From the NCBI GenBank assembly GCA_964356415.1, contig CAYHHK010000068.1, positions 1 through 21,492 of the forward strand: DNA of 21,492 nt, written 5' to 3'. Source of the stretch: JAPLDB01 sp964356415. GTDB lineage: Bacteria; Bacteroidota; Bacteroidia; AKYH767-A; 2013-40CM-41-45. Shown in pieces: positions 1 through 7,673 of the stretch. Positions within the stretch are counted from its first letter, which is position 1. Every line of letters starts with the position of its first letter. The notes beneath the pieces were generated by a model that saw only the letters and a program-made list of their open reading frames with translations, was not told where the DNA came from and did no database searches. Made by a program: the position numbers and the translations under genes.

Positions 1-1
1 T

Positions 2-709
2 TGGGTGGATAGACTGGAAGTGCTCAATGGAGAGTTGTATACGGGTGGTTCCATTAGCCTGACAGATGGAAATGTAGGCAACGGGATTCAAAAGTGGAAT
101 GGTTCGTCATGGAGTCAAGTTGGAAACAACTTACAGGATATGAATAACTCTTACGCAAATCGTATTGAAGTCTTTGACATGACGATTCATAACAACGAAC
201 TCTATTGTGTAGGATTGTTTGAATACGCAGGACATGTCCCTGCTAAATATCTTGCCAAGTGGACAGGAAGTCAATGGTGTGGGTTTGGTACGACTACCGA
301 GTTTAATCTACCTGCATATCATGTCGCTTTCTTTAATGATACGATCTACATTGGAAATGCAATTGATACAATCAATGGAGTTCCTACAGAGTATGTGATT
401 AAGTGGATAGGAGGTAATTTTATAGATTCATGCAGCGTCCCTGATGGAATTGAAGAGAATGAATTACTATCAAATTTTTATTGTTATCCGATTCCGACCG
501 AAGGATCAATAATTTTAAATTTCCCTTCCAGCAACAAGCCTTATCAATTGATACTTACAAATATTCTTGGGGAAAAGCAACGAGACGAGATAATTTCTGA
601 ATACAGCATCCAAAAGGAATACGACATTTCTGATCTTGCATCCGGCATTTACTTTGTAACTCTCCAATGCGAAAGCAGCAGAGCAACCAGAATGATAATG
701 AAACAGTAG
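2..709 (+). CDS. T9SS-sorted propeller-type secreted protein, 5' partial
   Basis: The frame is open from the first bases of the window, so the N-terminus and any signal peptide lie outside it. The visible 235 or so residues contain degenerate repeats of the form 'A-KWNG--W', typical of kelch or galactose-oxidase-like beta-propellers. A linker follows, then a C-terminal region from about residue 155 with a degenerate 'YPIPTEGSI' start, 'LTNILGE', 'DISDLASGIYFVTL' and a final lysine-rich strand. That series is the type A T9SS sorting domain (Por_Secre_tail), which directs export through the outer membrane to the cell surface. The usual YPNP has become YPIP. No enzymatic residues can be assigned. 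The stop is four bases before the next start codon, but the next frame is a damaged gene, so an operon is not implied. Confidence 0.85.
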   Translation, partial: WVDRLEVLNGELYTGGSISLTDGNVGNGIQKWNGSSWSQVGNNLQDMNNSYANRIEVFDMTIHNNELYCVGLFEYAGHVPAKYLAKWTGSQWCGFGTTTEFNLPAYHVAFFNDTIYIGNAIDTINGVPTEYVIKWIGGNFIDSCSVPDGIEENELLSNFYCYPIPTEGSIILNFPSSNKPYQLILTNILGEKQRDEIISEYSIQKEYDISDLASGIYFVTLQCESSRATRMIMKQ

Positions 710-713
710 AAAA

Positions 714-1022
714 ATGGTTAAGAAATCAAACATTGCATTGCAAGGTGATTCCAACACAGGTAAGTCGATCACAATTGGATTGTTGTTTGAATTGATGAAA
801 CAGAATCGGTTTCTTGTCATCAAGGATAAATGGAAGAAAGACAGCAAAGACTTTTTTGTAATCTTGAAAAAGGGCGATGTTTTAATTGGCATTTCTTCAT
901 ACGGAGATACTGAACAATGGATAAAAGAAAGATGCGGAAGGTTTGTCAAAACTGGATGCAAAATAATCGTGTGTGCTTGCCATAATCAATTATTCCTTCG
1001 CCGGTTAACTTTGATGCACTGA
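714..1022 (+). pseudogene. P-loop NTPase fragment, 3'-truncated
   Basis: The frame starts at an ATG and has a Walker A motif, GDSNTGKS, at residues 11-18. Then come 'ILKKGDVLIGISSYGDTEQWI', 'FVKTGCKIIVCACHN', a layout I associate with small bacterial P-loop ATP-binding proteins in which the strand ending 'IIICAT' is followed by a longer C-terminal half. Here the recognisable family sequence ends at about residue 93, and the last ten or so residues (QLFLRRLTLMH) look like out-of-frame translation of the next gene. From base 986 the -1 frame reads as a DUF4249 protein. The simplest reading is a 3'-deleted P-loop gene joined to a 5'-deleted DUF4249 gene. An assembly chimera is possible. The biological role of the intact family is not clear to me. 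Confidence 0.55.
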
Positions 1023-1441
1023 TTGTAGAAAAATCATCTAGTTCAGGTGGAATGACAGGCTCTGGAGAAAATGGAATATCATATAACGTTATTGTTGGAT
1101 ATGCTGATCCGGGCAACGAGAAAAATTATTACCATTTTCTGGAATATGTAAATGGGGTTTATATAGACGATTACAATTTTGATGACAGATTAACAAATGG
1201 CCTTATTGTCAAGGCAAATTTAAACAAGCTGAAAAGAACATTACAAACCAGAGACATAATTGAAATTGAAATGCAATGTATAGATAAATCAGTGTATGAA
1301 TATTTTAACAGTTTTGAAAATTTGGATGGAGGACCAATGAATTCAACAATGCCCGCAAATCCTTACACCAATATTCAAGGAGCAGTTCTCGGCTATTTTA
1401 GTGCTCATACTGTTATGAGAAAAATATTTGTGGTTAATTAA
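986..1441 (+). pseudogene. DUF4249-family protein, 5'-truncated remnant
   Basis: The frame becomes open just after a TAA at 983-985. It reads 'SIIPSPVNFDALIVEK', then 'YADPGNEKNYYHFLEY', 'DDRLTNGLIV', 'SVYEYFNSFENL' and 'NPYTNIQGAVLGYFSAHT'. This order (P-P-V-x-F/I-D, DPxxxxNYY, YxYxxS, NPxxNIxGxxGxF) matches the C-terminal half of Bacteroidota DUF4249 lipoproteins, which are often encoded next to TonB-dependent receptors. The lipoprotein signal and the N-terminal half are missing, and there is no start codon before the ATG at 1052. I therefore call it a remnant rather than a 129-residue gene. No TonB-dependent receptor is seen nearby. Confidence 0.6.
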
Positions 1442-1549
1442 GATGATCCAGAAAGCTTTAATAGCTTTTATGTTAAATCGTACTGTATAACCGAAAGATA
1501 TTTTTGTGCCGCTAAAGTGCCACTATATGAGCTATAGAAACAAATATAA

Positions 1550-1696
1550 ATGGTTACTTTTGTTTATTCGCGAACTGTCGATATGTACAAGGCTAAGACA
1601 GACCATTGTATTTTTGAATTTAAATCCTTCACAGACCTAACACCAAAACAGTATCGGGAGGCAAATACTGGTTTGCCCGGACATATTTTTGCGTGA
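1550..1696 (+). pseudogene. AraC-family regulator, C-terminal remnant
   Basis: In the 337 bases between the DUF4249 remnant and the methyltransferase, a 48-codon frame ends in 'FEFKSFTDLTPKQYREANTG'. This matches the last helix of AraC/XylS DNA-binding domains (typically DQxHFxxxFKxFTGLTPKQYR). 'TDHCIFEFKSF' just before it fits the same family with one substitution where the conserved phenylalanine would be. The first HTH helix and the ligand-binding half are absent, so this is a fossil and not a functional regulator. The remaining bases of the gap (1442-1549 and 1697-1778) show nothing I can name. Confidence 0.55.
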
Positions 1697-1778
1697 ATTG
1701 AGGATGTCCGAATTATACAATTTTATCTATTCTTTTTTTCCCCATCTTTGAAGATTCTAATCATAGAATAACAAAACC

Positions 1779-2816
1779 ATGATTTATAAATTCTCATTAA
1801 TCGAAAAAATCCTTTTATCGAACGACATTATTCCCCATCCATTTGCAGATGCAGCTTCATCCGTTGGGCTTGGATTTGCATTGGGAAGCGCAGTAAAACT
1901 AAAAATTGCCGACCAGCTCACAATGGAGTTCAAAAACGTTAAAGACATTGCCCATGGAGCTAATGTAAGTGAAGTAGGTGCTGAGTTAATCCTTGATTGT
2001 TTGGATGCTTTGGGCTATGTTAAAAAAAATGGAATTCAATATGCTTTTACAAAGCGGGGGTATAAAAATTTATCAACCCAATCTCCCGATAATTTCCGGC
2101 ATTTTATTCTGTTCTGCGACTACTTGTACAAAGGTTACATCCATTTGGACGAGACAATCCGTTCGGGTAAAAGACCGCAATCAAATATGCTTGAAGAAAT
2201 GACTGACCATGAATGGGAGTTATTTTCAAGAGCAATGATTGACATTTCAAAAACCAATTTTAAGGAAGTAGCGGCAAAAGTACCGGTTGCAAAAACACAT
2301 GCGAAAATGCTCGATCTCGGTGGGTCGCATGGATTATACAGTATTGAACTATGCAAACGAAACCCGGTTTTACAGGCAACTATTGTTGATTTGCCTCCTG
2401 TAAAAAAATACGCTGAGGAATGTATTGTAAAAAATAACGCATCCAAAAATGTTTCGTTCCTTCCTTCAGATTTCATGAAAGATGAACTTCCCAAAGACGT
2501 TGACATCATTCTTGCCTTCAACATTATTCACGGTTTAAATCCGGATGAAAATAAGACATTGGCAAAAAAGGTTTGCAACTCCTTAAATGAAGGGGGCATC
2601 TATGTAATACTTGACCAGATTAAAGGCATAGGAGGAAGCTCGCAAATGTCGAAGGCGACCACTTCATATATGGCATTAAATCTATTGCATCAGGCAGGTG
2701 GAAAAACTTACTCGAAAAATGAGATAGATAACTTTACAAAGAAAGAAGGGTTTAAAAAATCGGAATTAAAAAAACTAAATGCCCCTGGTTTTGGGGTTGT
2801 GATTTGTTATAAATAA
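1779..2816 (+). CDS. SAM-dependent O-methyltransferase (COMT/hydroxyneurosporene type)
   Basis: A 345-residue protein, close to the usual family length. The N-terminal part (residues 20-110) is the helical dimerisation/winged-helix domain of plant-type O-methyltransferases ('ELILDCLDALGYVKKNGIQYAFTKRG'). SAM motif I is LDLGGSHG at 178-185, and the acidic loop followed by DLP is at 204-206. 'PSDFMKDELPKDVDIILAFNIIHGL' supplies the motif around the catalytic-base region, where 'IIHGLNPDE' stands for the usual LHDW. The enzyme should transfer a methyl group to a small cytosolic hydroxylated substrate. The substrate cannot be told. The gene is intact between broken neighbours and has no partner on either side, so no pathway can be assigned. 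The start is the first ATG after an in-frame gap, and no Shine-Dalgarno site is visible. Confidence 0.9.
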   Translation: MIYKFSLIEKILLSNDIIPHPFADAASSVGLGFALGSAVKLKIADQLTMEFKNVKDIAHGANVSEVGAELILDCLDALGYVKKNGIQYAFTKRGYKNLSTQSPDNFRHFILFCDYLYKGYIHLDETIRSGKRPQSNMLEEMTDHEWELFSRAMIDISKTNFKEVAAKVPVAKTHAKMLDLGGSHGLYSIELCKRNPVLQATIVDLPPVKKYAEECIVKNNASKNVSFLPSDFMKDELPKDVDIILAFNIIHGLNPDENKTLAKKVCNSLNEGGIYVILDQIKGIGGSSQMSKATTSYMALNLLHQAGGKTYSKNEIDNFTKKEGFKKSELKKLNAPGFGVVICYK

Positions 2817-2835
2817 ATCGTTACAAAGTCAATCA

Positions 2836-3029
2836 ATGAAAAAAATATTTAAAATATTTTAGGTTACATTCTTGGTATTCTTGTCATAATTATCATAGGA
2901 TTTCTTTCGTATGTAAAATTTGTATTACCGAATGTTGGCCCTGCCCCGGAACTAAAAGTTGAAATAGCTACAGAAAAGATTGAACGGGGGAATTACCTCG
3001 CTAATCATGTGATGCTTTGTATTGACTAG
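2836..3029 (+). pseudogene. Membrane-anchored cytochrome c, N-terminal remnant
   Basis: An ATG at 2836 starts 'MKKIFKIF' and meets a TAG. After a one-base shift between 2850 and 2862, an open frame of 55 codons reads a membrane anchor ('GYILGILVIIIIGFLSYVKF'), then 'LPNVGPAPELKVEIATEKIERGNYLANHVMLCID' and a TAG at 3027. The second part is the typical start of Bacteroidota mono-heme cytochromes, in which 'CxDCH' follows directly. Here the stop replaces the second cysteine, so the heme-binding motif and the rest of the domain are gone. Frameshift plus deletion makes this a pseudogene. It leaves only about 38 bases before the sensor kinase start. Confidence 0.65.
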
Positions 3030-3067
3030 AGAATTGTATATGAAATCTTTACTTTAGACAATTCACC

Positions 3068-6000
3068 ATGAAATCGAAAGCTAACTTATTGGCCACATTT
3101 TTATTTGCTGTTTTACATTTTCAATTGGGATTTGCGCAACCGGGTACCTGCTATTTTAAACACCTCACCGTTAGCGACGGACTTTCACAAAACTCAATCA
3201 ACTGTATTCATCAGGATAAATATGGTTTTATGTGGTTTGGTACACAGGATGGATTGAACCGCTATGACGGATATAAATTTATTCAATACCGCAATGTGCG
3301 CAATAATAAAAATAGCATCAGCAATAATTATATATGGGATATACATGAAGATGAAAACGGAATCCTTTGGATTGCAACATTTGGAGGCGGATTAAATAAA
3401 CTTAATCCGCTTACGGGGCAAATAAATTGTTTCACAATCAAGCCCAATGATTCGACTTCTTTTCCAAGCAAGCGATTGTTTTCTATTGTTGAATCTCCTA
3501 AAGGAATATTATGGATTGGAAGCAATGAAGGGTTAATTCGTTTTGATATTTCAACAACAAAATCAAAGATATTTCTTGCTCGTAAAAATCAGGATAATTC
3601 ACTTGCCGATAATTATGTTGGTATTGTAACAGCAGATCAAGTCGGTAACATCTGGTTAACATGTGACTCAGGGTTGACACGGTTTAACACAATATCTTTT
3701 GCAGCAGAATATTTTCAGCAAAGTCCCTTTTCAAATACTATTGAATTAGGTCATGTTACCGACATTATTAATATAGGCGATATTTTGCTTATAACTTGCA
3801 ATGCAGGCTTACTTGAAATTAATATAAAGTTCAAAACCGATAAACTTTTATTTCCGACTTCTGCAATACAGACAGCAGAACATACTCCGGTTTTTCAAAG
3901 AGTGATGCCGTTTAGCAATCACCAATATGCAATCGGAACTAACAAGGGATTATTGCTGATTGATGAAGCTGCAAACATTATTTCCCTTGCTCAGAATGAT
4001 GTATCTGACGAAAAAAGTATTTCACACAACAATATCCTTTCGCTCCTGAAATCGAATGATGGAATTTTATGGATTGGTACACGCAATGGTCTGAATAAAT
4101 TTGAGAATGGAAATCCTGATTTCATTCATATCAGAAGCATTGCCGGCAAAAATGGTCTGAGCAGTAAAAATGTAAATTCCTTTATTGAAGAAAATGACAG
4201 TTTATTGTGGATTGGAACTCCGGATGGATTGAATCTTTACAATAAAAAAAGTAACACATCGAAAGTATTTCACGTGGACGAAAAAGTAAAAAAAATATTT
4301 ACTTCAAATTATATTCTTTGTATGTCTGAGGATTCCAAGGGAAATAAATGGATTGGTACAAGAGATGGCGGATTTTATAAAATTCAAAGCAAACCTGGAA
4401 GCGATCAGAATGATACGAAAATACAATACATTCGTCCTTCCAATGACACCTTGTCAGCAGTTTCTGTTCATTATATAACCGAAGGAAGGGATGGATATTT
4501 ATGGATTGGAACCGGGGGTGCCGGTTTATGGAAATATGATCCAGTTAATAATACAGTAAAAAAATATGGTACTGCTAAAGATGGAAGAGGCCCAAACCAC
4601 CCTTTTGTCTTTAATATTTTGCAGGATAGTTACGATAATATCTGGATAGGAACTCCAACAGGAGGATTGAATCTTTTCAATCCCAAAACTGAAAAATTTA
4701 TTTATTTCCGTAACAATCCAGATAATGAAAACAGCATCAGTAACGATATTGTTTTATCGCAACATGAAGACAAGCAAAATAATTTGTGGATAGGTACAAG
4801 CAGTGGATTAAATAAACTGATTCCAAAGCTTGATAAGAATATTTTTGAGAAATTAAGTTCCGGGAAAAGTGATTCGCTCTTTAAAAATTTCGGATATGGT
4901 CAAGGATTTCTTAATAATGTAATTTATGGAATGTTGGAAGATGATTATCGTAGACTATGGATTTCCACCAACAAGGGATTAGCCTTATTTGATATGAATG
5001 AAGAGAAGGTTGTAAAAACTTTTGATGTGAGTGACGGATTGCAGAGTGCTGAATTTAATCAGAACGGATATTACAAAAGCGAGAGAGGCTTGTTTTATTT
5101 CGGAGGGGTTGCCGGCTTTAATATATTTCATCCTGACAGTGTCAAAGGCAATCAGTTTGTTCCACCAGTAATGATTACCGGAATGTACCTGTTTAATGAG
5201 CCGGTGAAAATTGGGAACGATACATCAGGCGCAAAATATTTTCTTGAAAAAGAGCTTTATGGTCTCAACGAGATTTCATTGTCATGGCAGCAGGATGTTG
5301 TCACTTTTGAATTTGCTGCACTCAGTTTTGTCAGTCCGGAAAAAAATCAGTACAGCTATATACTCGAAGGTTTTGATAAAGACTGGATAAGTGCACGAAA
5401 TACACGCACCGCAACATATACAAACCTAGACCCTGGTAATTATATTTTTAAAGTTCGCGCATGCAACAACAATGGCGTGTGGAACGAAAAAGGTACATTC
5501 CTGAAAATAGTCATTTGCACACCTCCATGGTTAAGCTGGTATGCCTATTTGGTTTACTTCTTAATTGTTGGAGGTGTTGTCTGGCTGTTTATGCGGTATC
5601 GGATAAATAAAGCTACAGAATTAATTAAAGTGAAGACACAAATTGAAAAGGCAAGAATAGAAGAGCGCGAAGAATTTCGTAAAAAAAGTGCAGCCGACTT
5701 TCATGACGAGGCCGGAAATAAAATTACCAAGCTTACTTTATTTGCCGAAATGGCACGGTCTGAAATAAACGATAAAGCGCAACTGGAAAATTATTTAAAG
5801 AAAATTCAGGTCAACATTGCTGAGCTCTCTACAGGCATGAGAGATTTTCTTTGGGTGATGGATTCACAACGTGATACGCTGTTTGAAACTTTGACAAGGA
5901 TAAAAGATTTTGGTGAATCAATTTTAACTGAAACGGGTATTCACTTTAAAGCGAGCGGCATGAATGCTGCATTTCAAAATATCCTTTTACCAATGAATAA

Positions 6001-6280
6001 AAGACGGGCTGTTTTGCAAATTTTTAAAGAAGCCATAAACAACTGTGCCAAACATGCAGCAGCAAGTGAGGTAACATTGAGAGCAACAGTAAATAATAAC
6101 ATAGTTGAAATTGTGCTTGAAGATAATGGAAAAGGATTTGATACCAAGGAAGAAAGGAATAGAAGTAAATATGGATTAAATATTATGCATGAACGAGCAA
6201 AAAAAAATAATTCGGAATTGGAAATATTTTCAAAAAAAAATAAGGGAACAACCATAATATTAAAATTCCAAATACCCTAG
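3068..6280 (+). CDS. Two-component sensor histidine kinase with Reg_prop propeller and Y_Y_Y domain
   Basis: A 1070-residue protein. Residues 1-23 are a signal peptide ending 'GFAQ'. Residues 30-700 carry many 'LWIGT-GLN-' repeats, the two-component-regulator propeller, expected to form paired seven-bladed propellers in the periplasm. A Y_Y_Y domain follows at about 745-818 and one membrane helix at about 824-846. The cytoplasmic kinase is of the HisKA_3/NarX type: phospho-acceptor His879 in 'DFHDEAGNK', N box 'EAINNCAKH' at 988-996, and G box 'DNGKGFD' at 1019-1025. Unlike SusR-type hybrid regulators it has no receiver or AraC output domain. The partner is the NarL-type regulator 47 bases downstream. 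The ligand is not indicated: no polysaccharide-use genes lie nearby. The stop codon overlaps the left half of a putative operator. Confidence 0.93.
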   Translation: MKSKANLLATFLFAVLHFQLGFAQPGTCYFKHLTVSDGLSQNSINCIHQDKYGFMWFGTQDGLNRYDGYKFIQYRNVRNNKNSISNNYIWDIHEDENGILWIATFGGGLNKLNPLTGQINCFTIKPNDSTSFPSKRLFSIVESPKGILWIGSNEGLIRFDISTTKSKIFLARKNQDNSLADNYVGIVTADQVGNIWLTCDSGLTRFNTISFAAEYFQQSPFSNTIELGHVTDIINIGDILLITCNAGLLEINIKFKTDKLLFPTSAIQTAEHTPVFQRVMPFSNHQYAIGTNKGLLLIDEAANIISLAQNDVSDEKSISHNNILSLLKSNDGILWIGTRNGLNKFENGNPDFIHIRSIAGKNGLSSKNVNSFIEENDSLLWIGTPDGLNLYNKKSNTSKVFHVDEKVKKIFTSNYILCMSEDSKGNKWIGTRDGGFYKIQSKPGSDQNDTKIQYIRPSNDTLSAVSVHYITEGRDGYLWIGTGGAGLWKYDPVNNTVKKYGTAKDGRGPNHPFVFNILQDSYDNIWIGTPTGGLNLFNPKTEKFIYFRNNPDNENSISNDIVLSQHEDKQNNLWIGTSSGLNKLIPKLDKNIFEKLSSGKSDSLFKNFGYGQGFLNNVIYGMLEDDYRRLWISTNKGLALFDMNEEKVVKTFDVSDGLQSAEFNQNGYYKSERGLFYFGGVAGFNIFHPDSVKGNQFVPPVMITGMYLFNEPVKIGNDTSGAKYFLEKELYGLNEISLSWQQDVVTFEFAALSFVSPEKNQYSYILEGFDKDWISARNTRTATYTNLDPGNYIFKVRACNNNGVWNEKGTFLKIVICTPPWLSWYAYLVYFLIVGGVVWLFMRYRINKATELIKVKTQIEKARIEEREEFRKKSAADFHDEAGNKITKLTLFAEMARSEINDKAQLENYLKKIQVNIAELSTGMRDFLWVMDSQRDTLFETLTRIKDFGESILTETGIHFKASGMNAAFQNILLPMNKRRAVLQIFKEAINNCAKHAAASEVTLRATVNNNIVEIVLEDNGKGFDTKEERNRSKYGLNIMHERAKKNNSELEIFSKKNKGTTIILKFQIP

Positions 6281-6287
6281 ATGGGTA
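6273..6287 (+). promoter_or_regulatory. Putative response-regulator operator upstream of the regulator gene
   Basis: Perfect inverted repeat TACCC-TAGAT-GGGTA. The right half read on the other strand is TACCCAT, which fits the NarL heptamer consensus TACYYMT, so the site resembles two facing heptamers spaced by one base. A near-copy lies at 6985-6999. Both sites stand 24 bases before a -7-like box. The left half overlaps the kinase stop codon. Autoregulation by the NarL-family product of the next gene is inferred. Confidence 0.5.
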
Positions 6288-6311
6288 ATAGTTAATGTGT
6301 AAATTGTAGCA

Positions 6312-6319
6312 TATTTTTG
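6312..6319 (+). promoter_or_regulatory. Putative -7 box of the response-regulator gene
   Basis: TATTTTTG is an exact match to the Bacteroidota sigma-ABfr -7 consensus TAnnTTTG. It ends eight bases before the ATG, so the transcript would be almost leaderless. No good -33 TTTG is seen at the expected distance, which would suit an activator-dependent promoter using the operator at 6273-6287. Confidence 0.45.
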
Positions 6320-6327
6320 CACTCAGT

Positions 6328-6957
6328 ATGAATGGAAGTAAAATAAGTGTATCAATTGTTGAAGACGAAGATGAAATTCGTGAGCTCCTCGAAAAAATAA
6401 TTGACCGTTCACCGGGCTTTTCCTGCAAGCATGTTTTTAAGGATTGTGAGAGTGCCATAGAAGTCATTAAAACCACAAAGCCTGATGTGGTACTGATGGA
6501 TATCCAACTGCCGGGCATCACTGGAATTGAAGGAGTAAAAATTTTAAAGGGCTTTTTGCCTGAAACAGATTTCATTATGCTCACGATTCGAGATGAGGAA
6601 GAAATGATATTTCAATCATTGTGTGCAGGTGCAACTGGCTATTTACTCAAAGAAACTCCACCGGTAAAATTACTTACTGCCATAAAAGAAGTAAGAGAGG
6701 GTGGATCACCAATGAGTCCGGGTATTGCACGAAAAATAGCATTGTCTTTCCATCCTTCGAAAATTAATCCATTATCAGAAAGAGAAACAGAAGTACTTGC
6801 ACGGCTAGTGGAAGGAGAAAATTATTCAACTATTTCAACAAAACTTTTTATAAGCGGAAATACTGTTCGCGCTCACATTAAGAGCATTTACCGGAAGTTG
6901 CAAGTACACTCCCGTGCCGAAGCTGTGATTGTTGCTGTGAAGCAAAAGCTCATCTGA
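6328..6957 (+). CDS. NarL/FixJ-family response regulator
   Basis: A 209-residue protein of standard length. The receiver domain (residues 6-125) has the acidic pair E12/D13, phospho-acceptor Asp58 in 'VVLMDIQLPG', switch Thr86 and Lys108. A LuxR-type helix-turn-helix follows at about 148-205 ('LSERETEVLARLVEGENYSTIS', 'NTVRAHIKSIYRKLQVHSRAEAV'). It is the expected phosphorylation target of the kinase directly upstream, acting as a DNA-binding dimer. Phosphorylation should release the HTH from the receiver, as in NarL. The matching operators before this gene and before the lipoprotein gene at 7073 suggest it activates both. All key residues are present. Confidence 0.95.
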   Translation: MNGSKISVSIVEDEDEIRELLEKIIDRSPGFSCKHVFKDCESAIEVIKTTKPDVVLMDIQLPGITGIEGVKILKGFLPETDFIMLTIRDEEEMIFQSLCAGATGYLLKETPPVKLLTAIKEVREGGSPMSPGIARKIALSFHPSKINPLSERETEVLARLVEGENYSTISTKLFISGNTVRAHIKSIYRKLQVHSRAEAVIVAVKQKLI

Positions 6958-6984
6958 TTTTATTGAATTTATTGTTTTTCAAAA

Positions 6985-6999
6985 TGCCCCAGATGGGTA
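6985..6999 (+). promoter_or_regulatory. Putative response-regulator operator upstream of the lipoprotein gene
   Basis: TGCCC-CAGAT-GGGTA is a near-palindrome sharing AGATGGGTAAT and the preceding AAAT with the site at 6273-6287. As there, the right half reads as a NarL-type heptamer, TACCCAT, on the other strand. The distance to the following -7-like box is 24 bases, identical to the first site. Confidence 0.5.
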
Positions 7000-7023
7000 A
7001 TTGACGGGCATACTATGAACATC

Positions 7024-7031
7024 TACTTTTA
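7024..7031 (+). promoter_or_regulatory. Putative -7 box of the lipoprotein gene
   Basis: TACTTTTA differs from TAnnTTTG only in the last base. It lies 24 bases after the operator and about 41 bases before the ATG at 7073. No -33 box is evident. Confidence 0.4.
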
Positions 7032-7072
7032 CCGTGAAATAGTTTTATAAAAAAACCAAAAACTCTGAAGAG

Positions 7073-7642
7073 ATGCAAAAAATTAATCGATTCTCAACGT
7101 TATTGTTGATTATATTGGCAGTTACAGTATTTATATCGTGTGAAAAGGGAAGTGACAGCAGTACGACGCCTCCTCCTACAAACACCGATGTTATTCCGGC
7201 TGCAATACTGGATGCCTCTATTTCCGGTGACTACAGTGAACAAATTCACATTGATCTGCCGGGCAATTATCTTGATACCGGCCAAAGCGAGCACCTTAAT
7301 GGCGGATACACCTCCGTAAATGATATGATGATTATAACAGCTATGTTTAATTCTGGGAATGGGGGCATAGTGCTTATAGCACATACAGGCGGAATAAATA
7401 CCGGAACATTTAACTACATCGATTCGCAAACTTCCTATAACAATGCTTCCATTGGCGCACAAGGTTTTATTGCCCCATCAGGTTCACTAATTATTACCGA
7501 AAAAAAGTACATTACCACCATAGGTAACGATAAAGATTATTACATAAGCGGAAGTTTTTCCGGCAGCATGGCAAATCAGGACAATCCCCCCAAGACTGTT
7601 TACATGAGTGGCACGTTTAGCGGAATTCATGTACCTGATTAA
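7073..7642 (+). CDS. Small lipoprotein of unknown function
   Basis: A 189-residue protein that begins with a charged N-terminus, a hydrophobic stretch and a lipobox ending 'VFISC', with lipidation expected at Cys23. A Ser/Thr/Pro-rich linker follows ('GSDSSTTPPPTNTD'). The rest is rich in Gly, Ser and Thr with alternating hydrophobic positions, suggesting a beta-sandwich or lipocalin-like barrel, with a repeated closing pattern 'ISGSFSGSM' / 'MSGTFSGIH'. I do not recognise the family. It should be anchored in the outer or inner membrane, facing the periplasm or the surface. Its promoter region carries the operator of the upstream two-component system. The OmpA-type gene starts 31 bases after its stop, so co-transcription is possible. 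Confidence 0.75.
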   Translation: MQKINRFSTLLLIILAVTVFISCEKGSDSSTTPPPTNTDVIPAAILDASISGDYSEQIHIDLPGNYLDTGQSEHLNGGYTSVNDMMIITAMFNSGNGGIVLIAHTGGINTGTFNYIDSQTSYNNASIGAQGFIAPSGSLIITEKKYITTIGNDKDYYISGSFSGSMANQDNPPKTVYMSGTFSGIHVPD

Positions 7643-7673
7643 TTGGTAATATTTAAATTTACATCCATCGAAA

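Noticed and set aside
515..961. 148-codon minus-strand frame
   Set aside because: It lies antisense to the T9SS domain and the P-loop fragment, both of which show clear family motifs. Its translation has no recognisable pattern.
714..1441. A single P-loop protein with one frameshift
   Set aside because: The two halves match different families (P-loop ATP-binding and DUF4249), so a junction of two broken genes fits better than one frameshifted gene.
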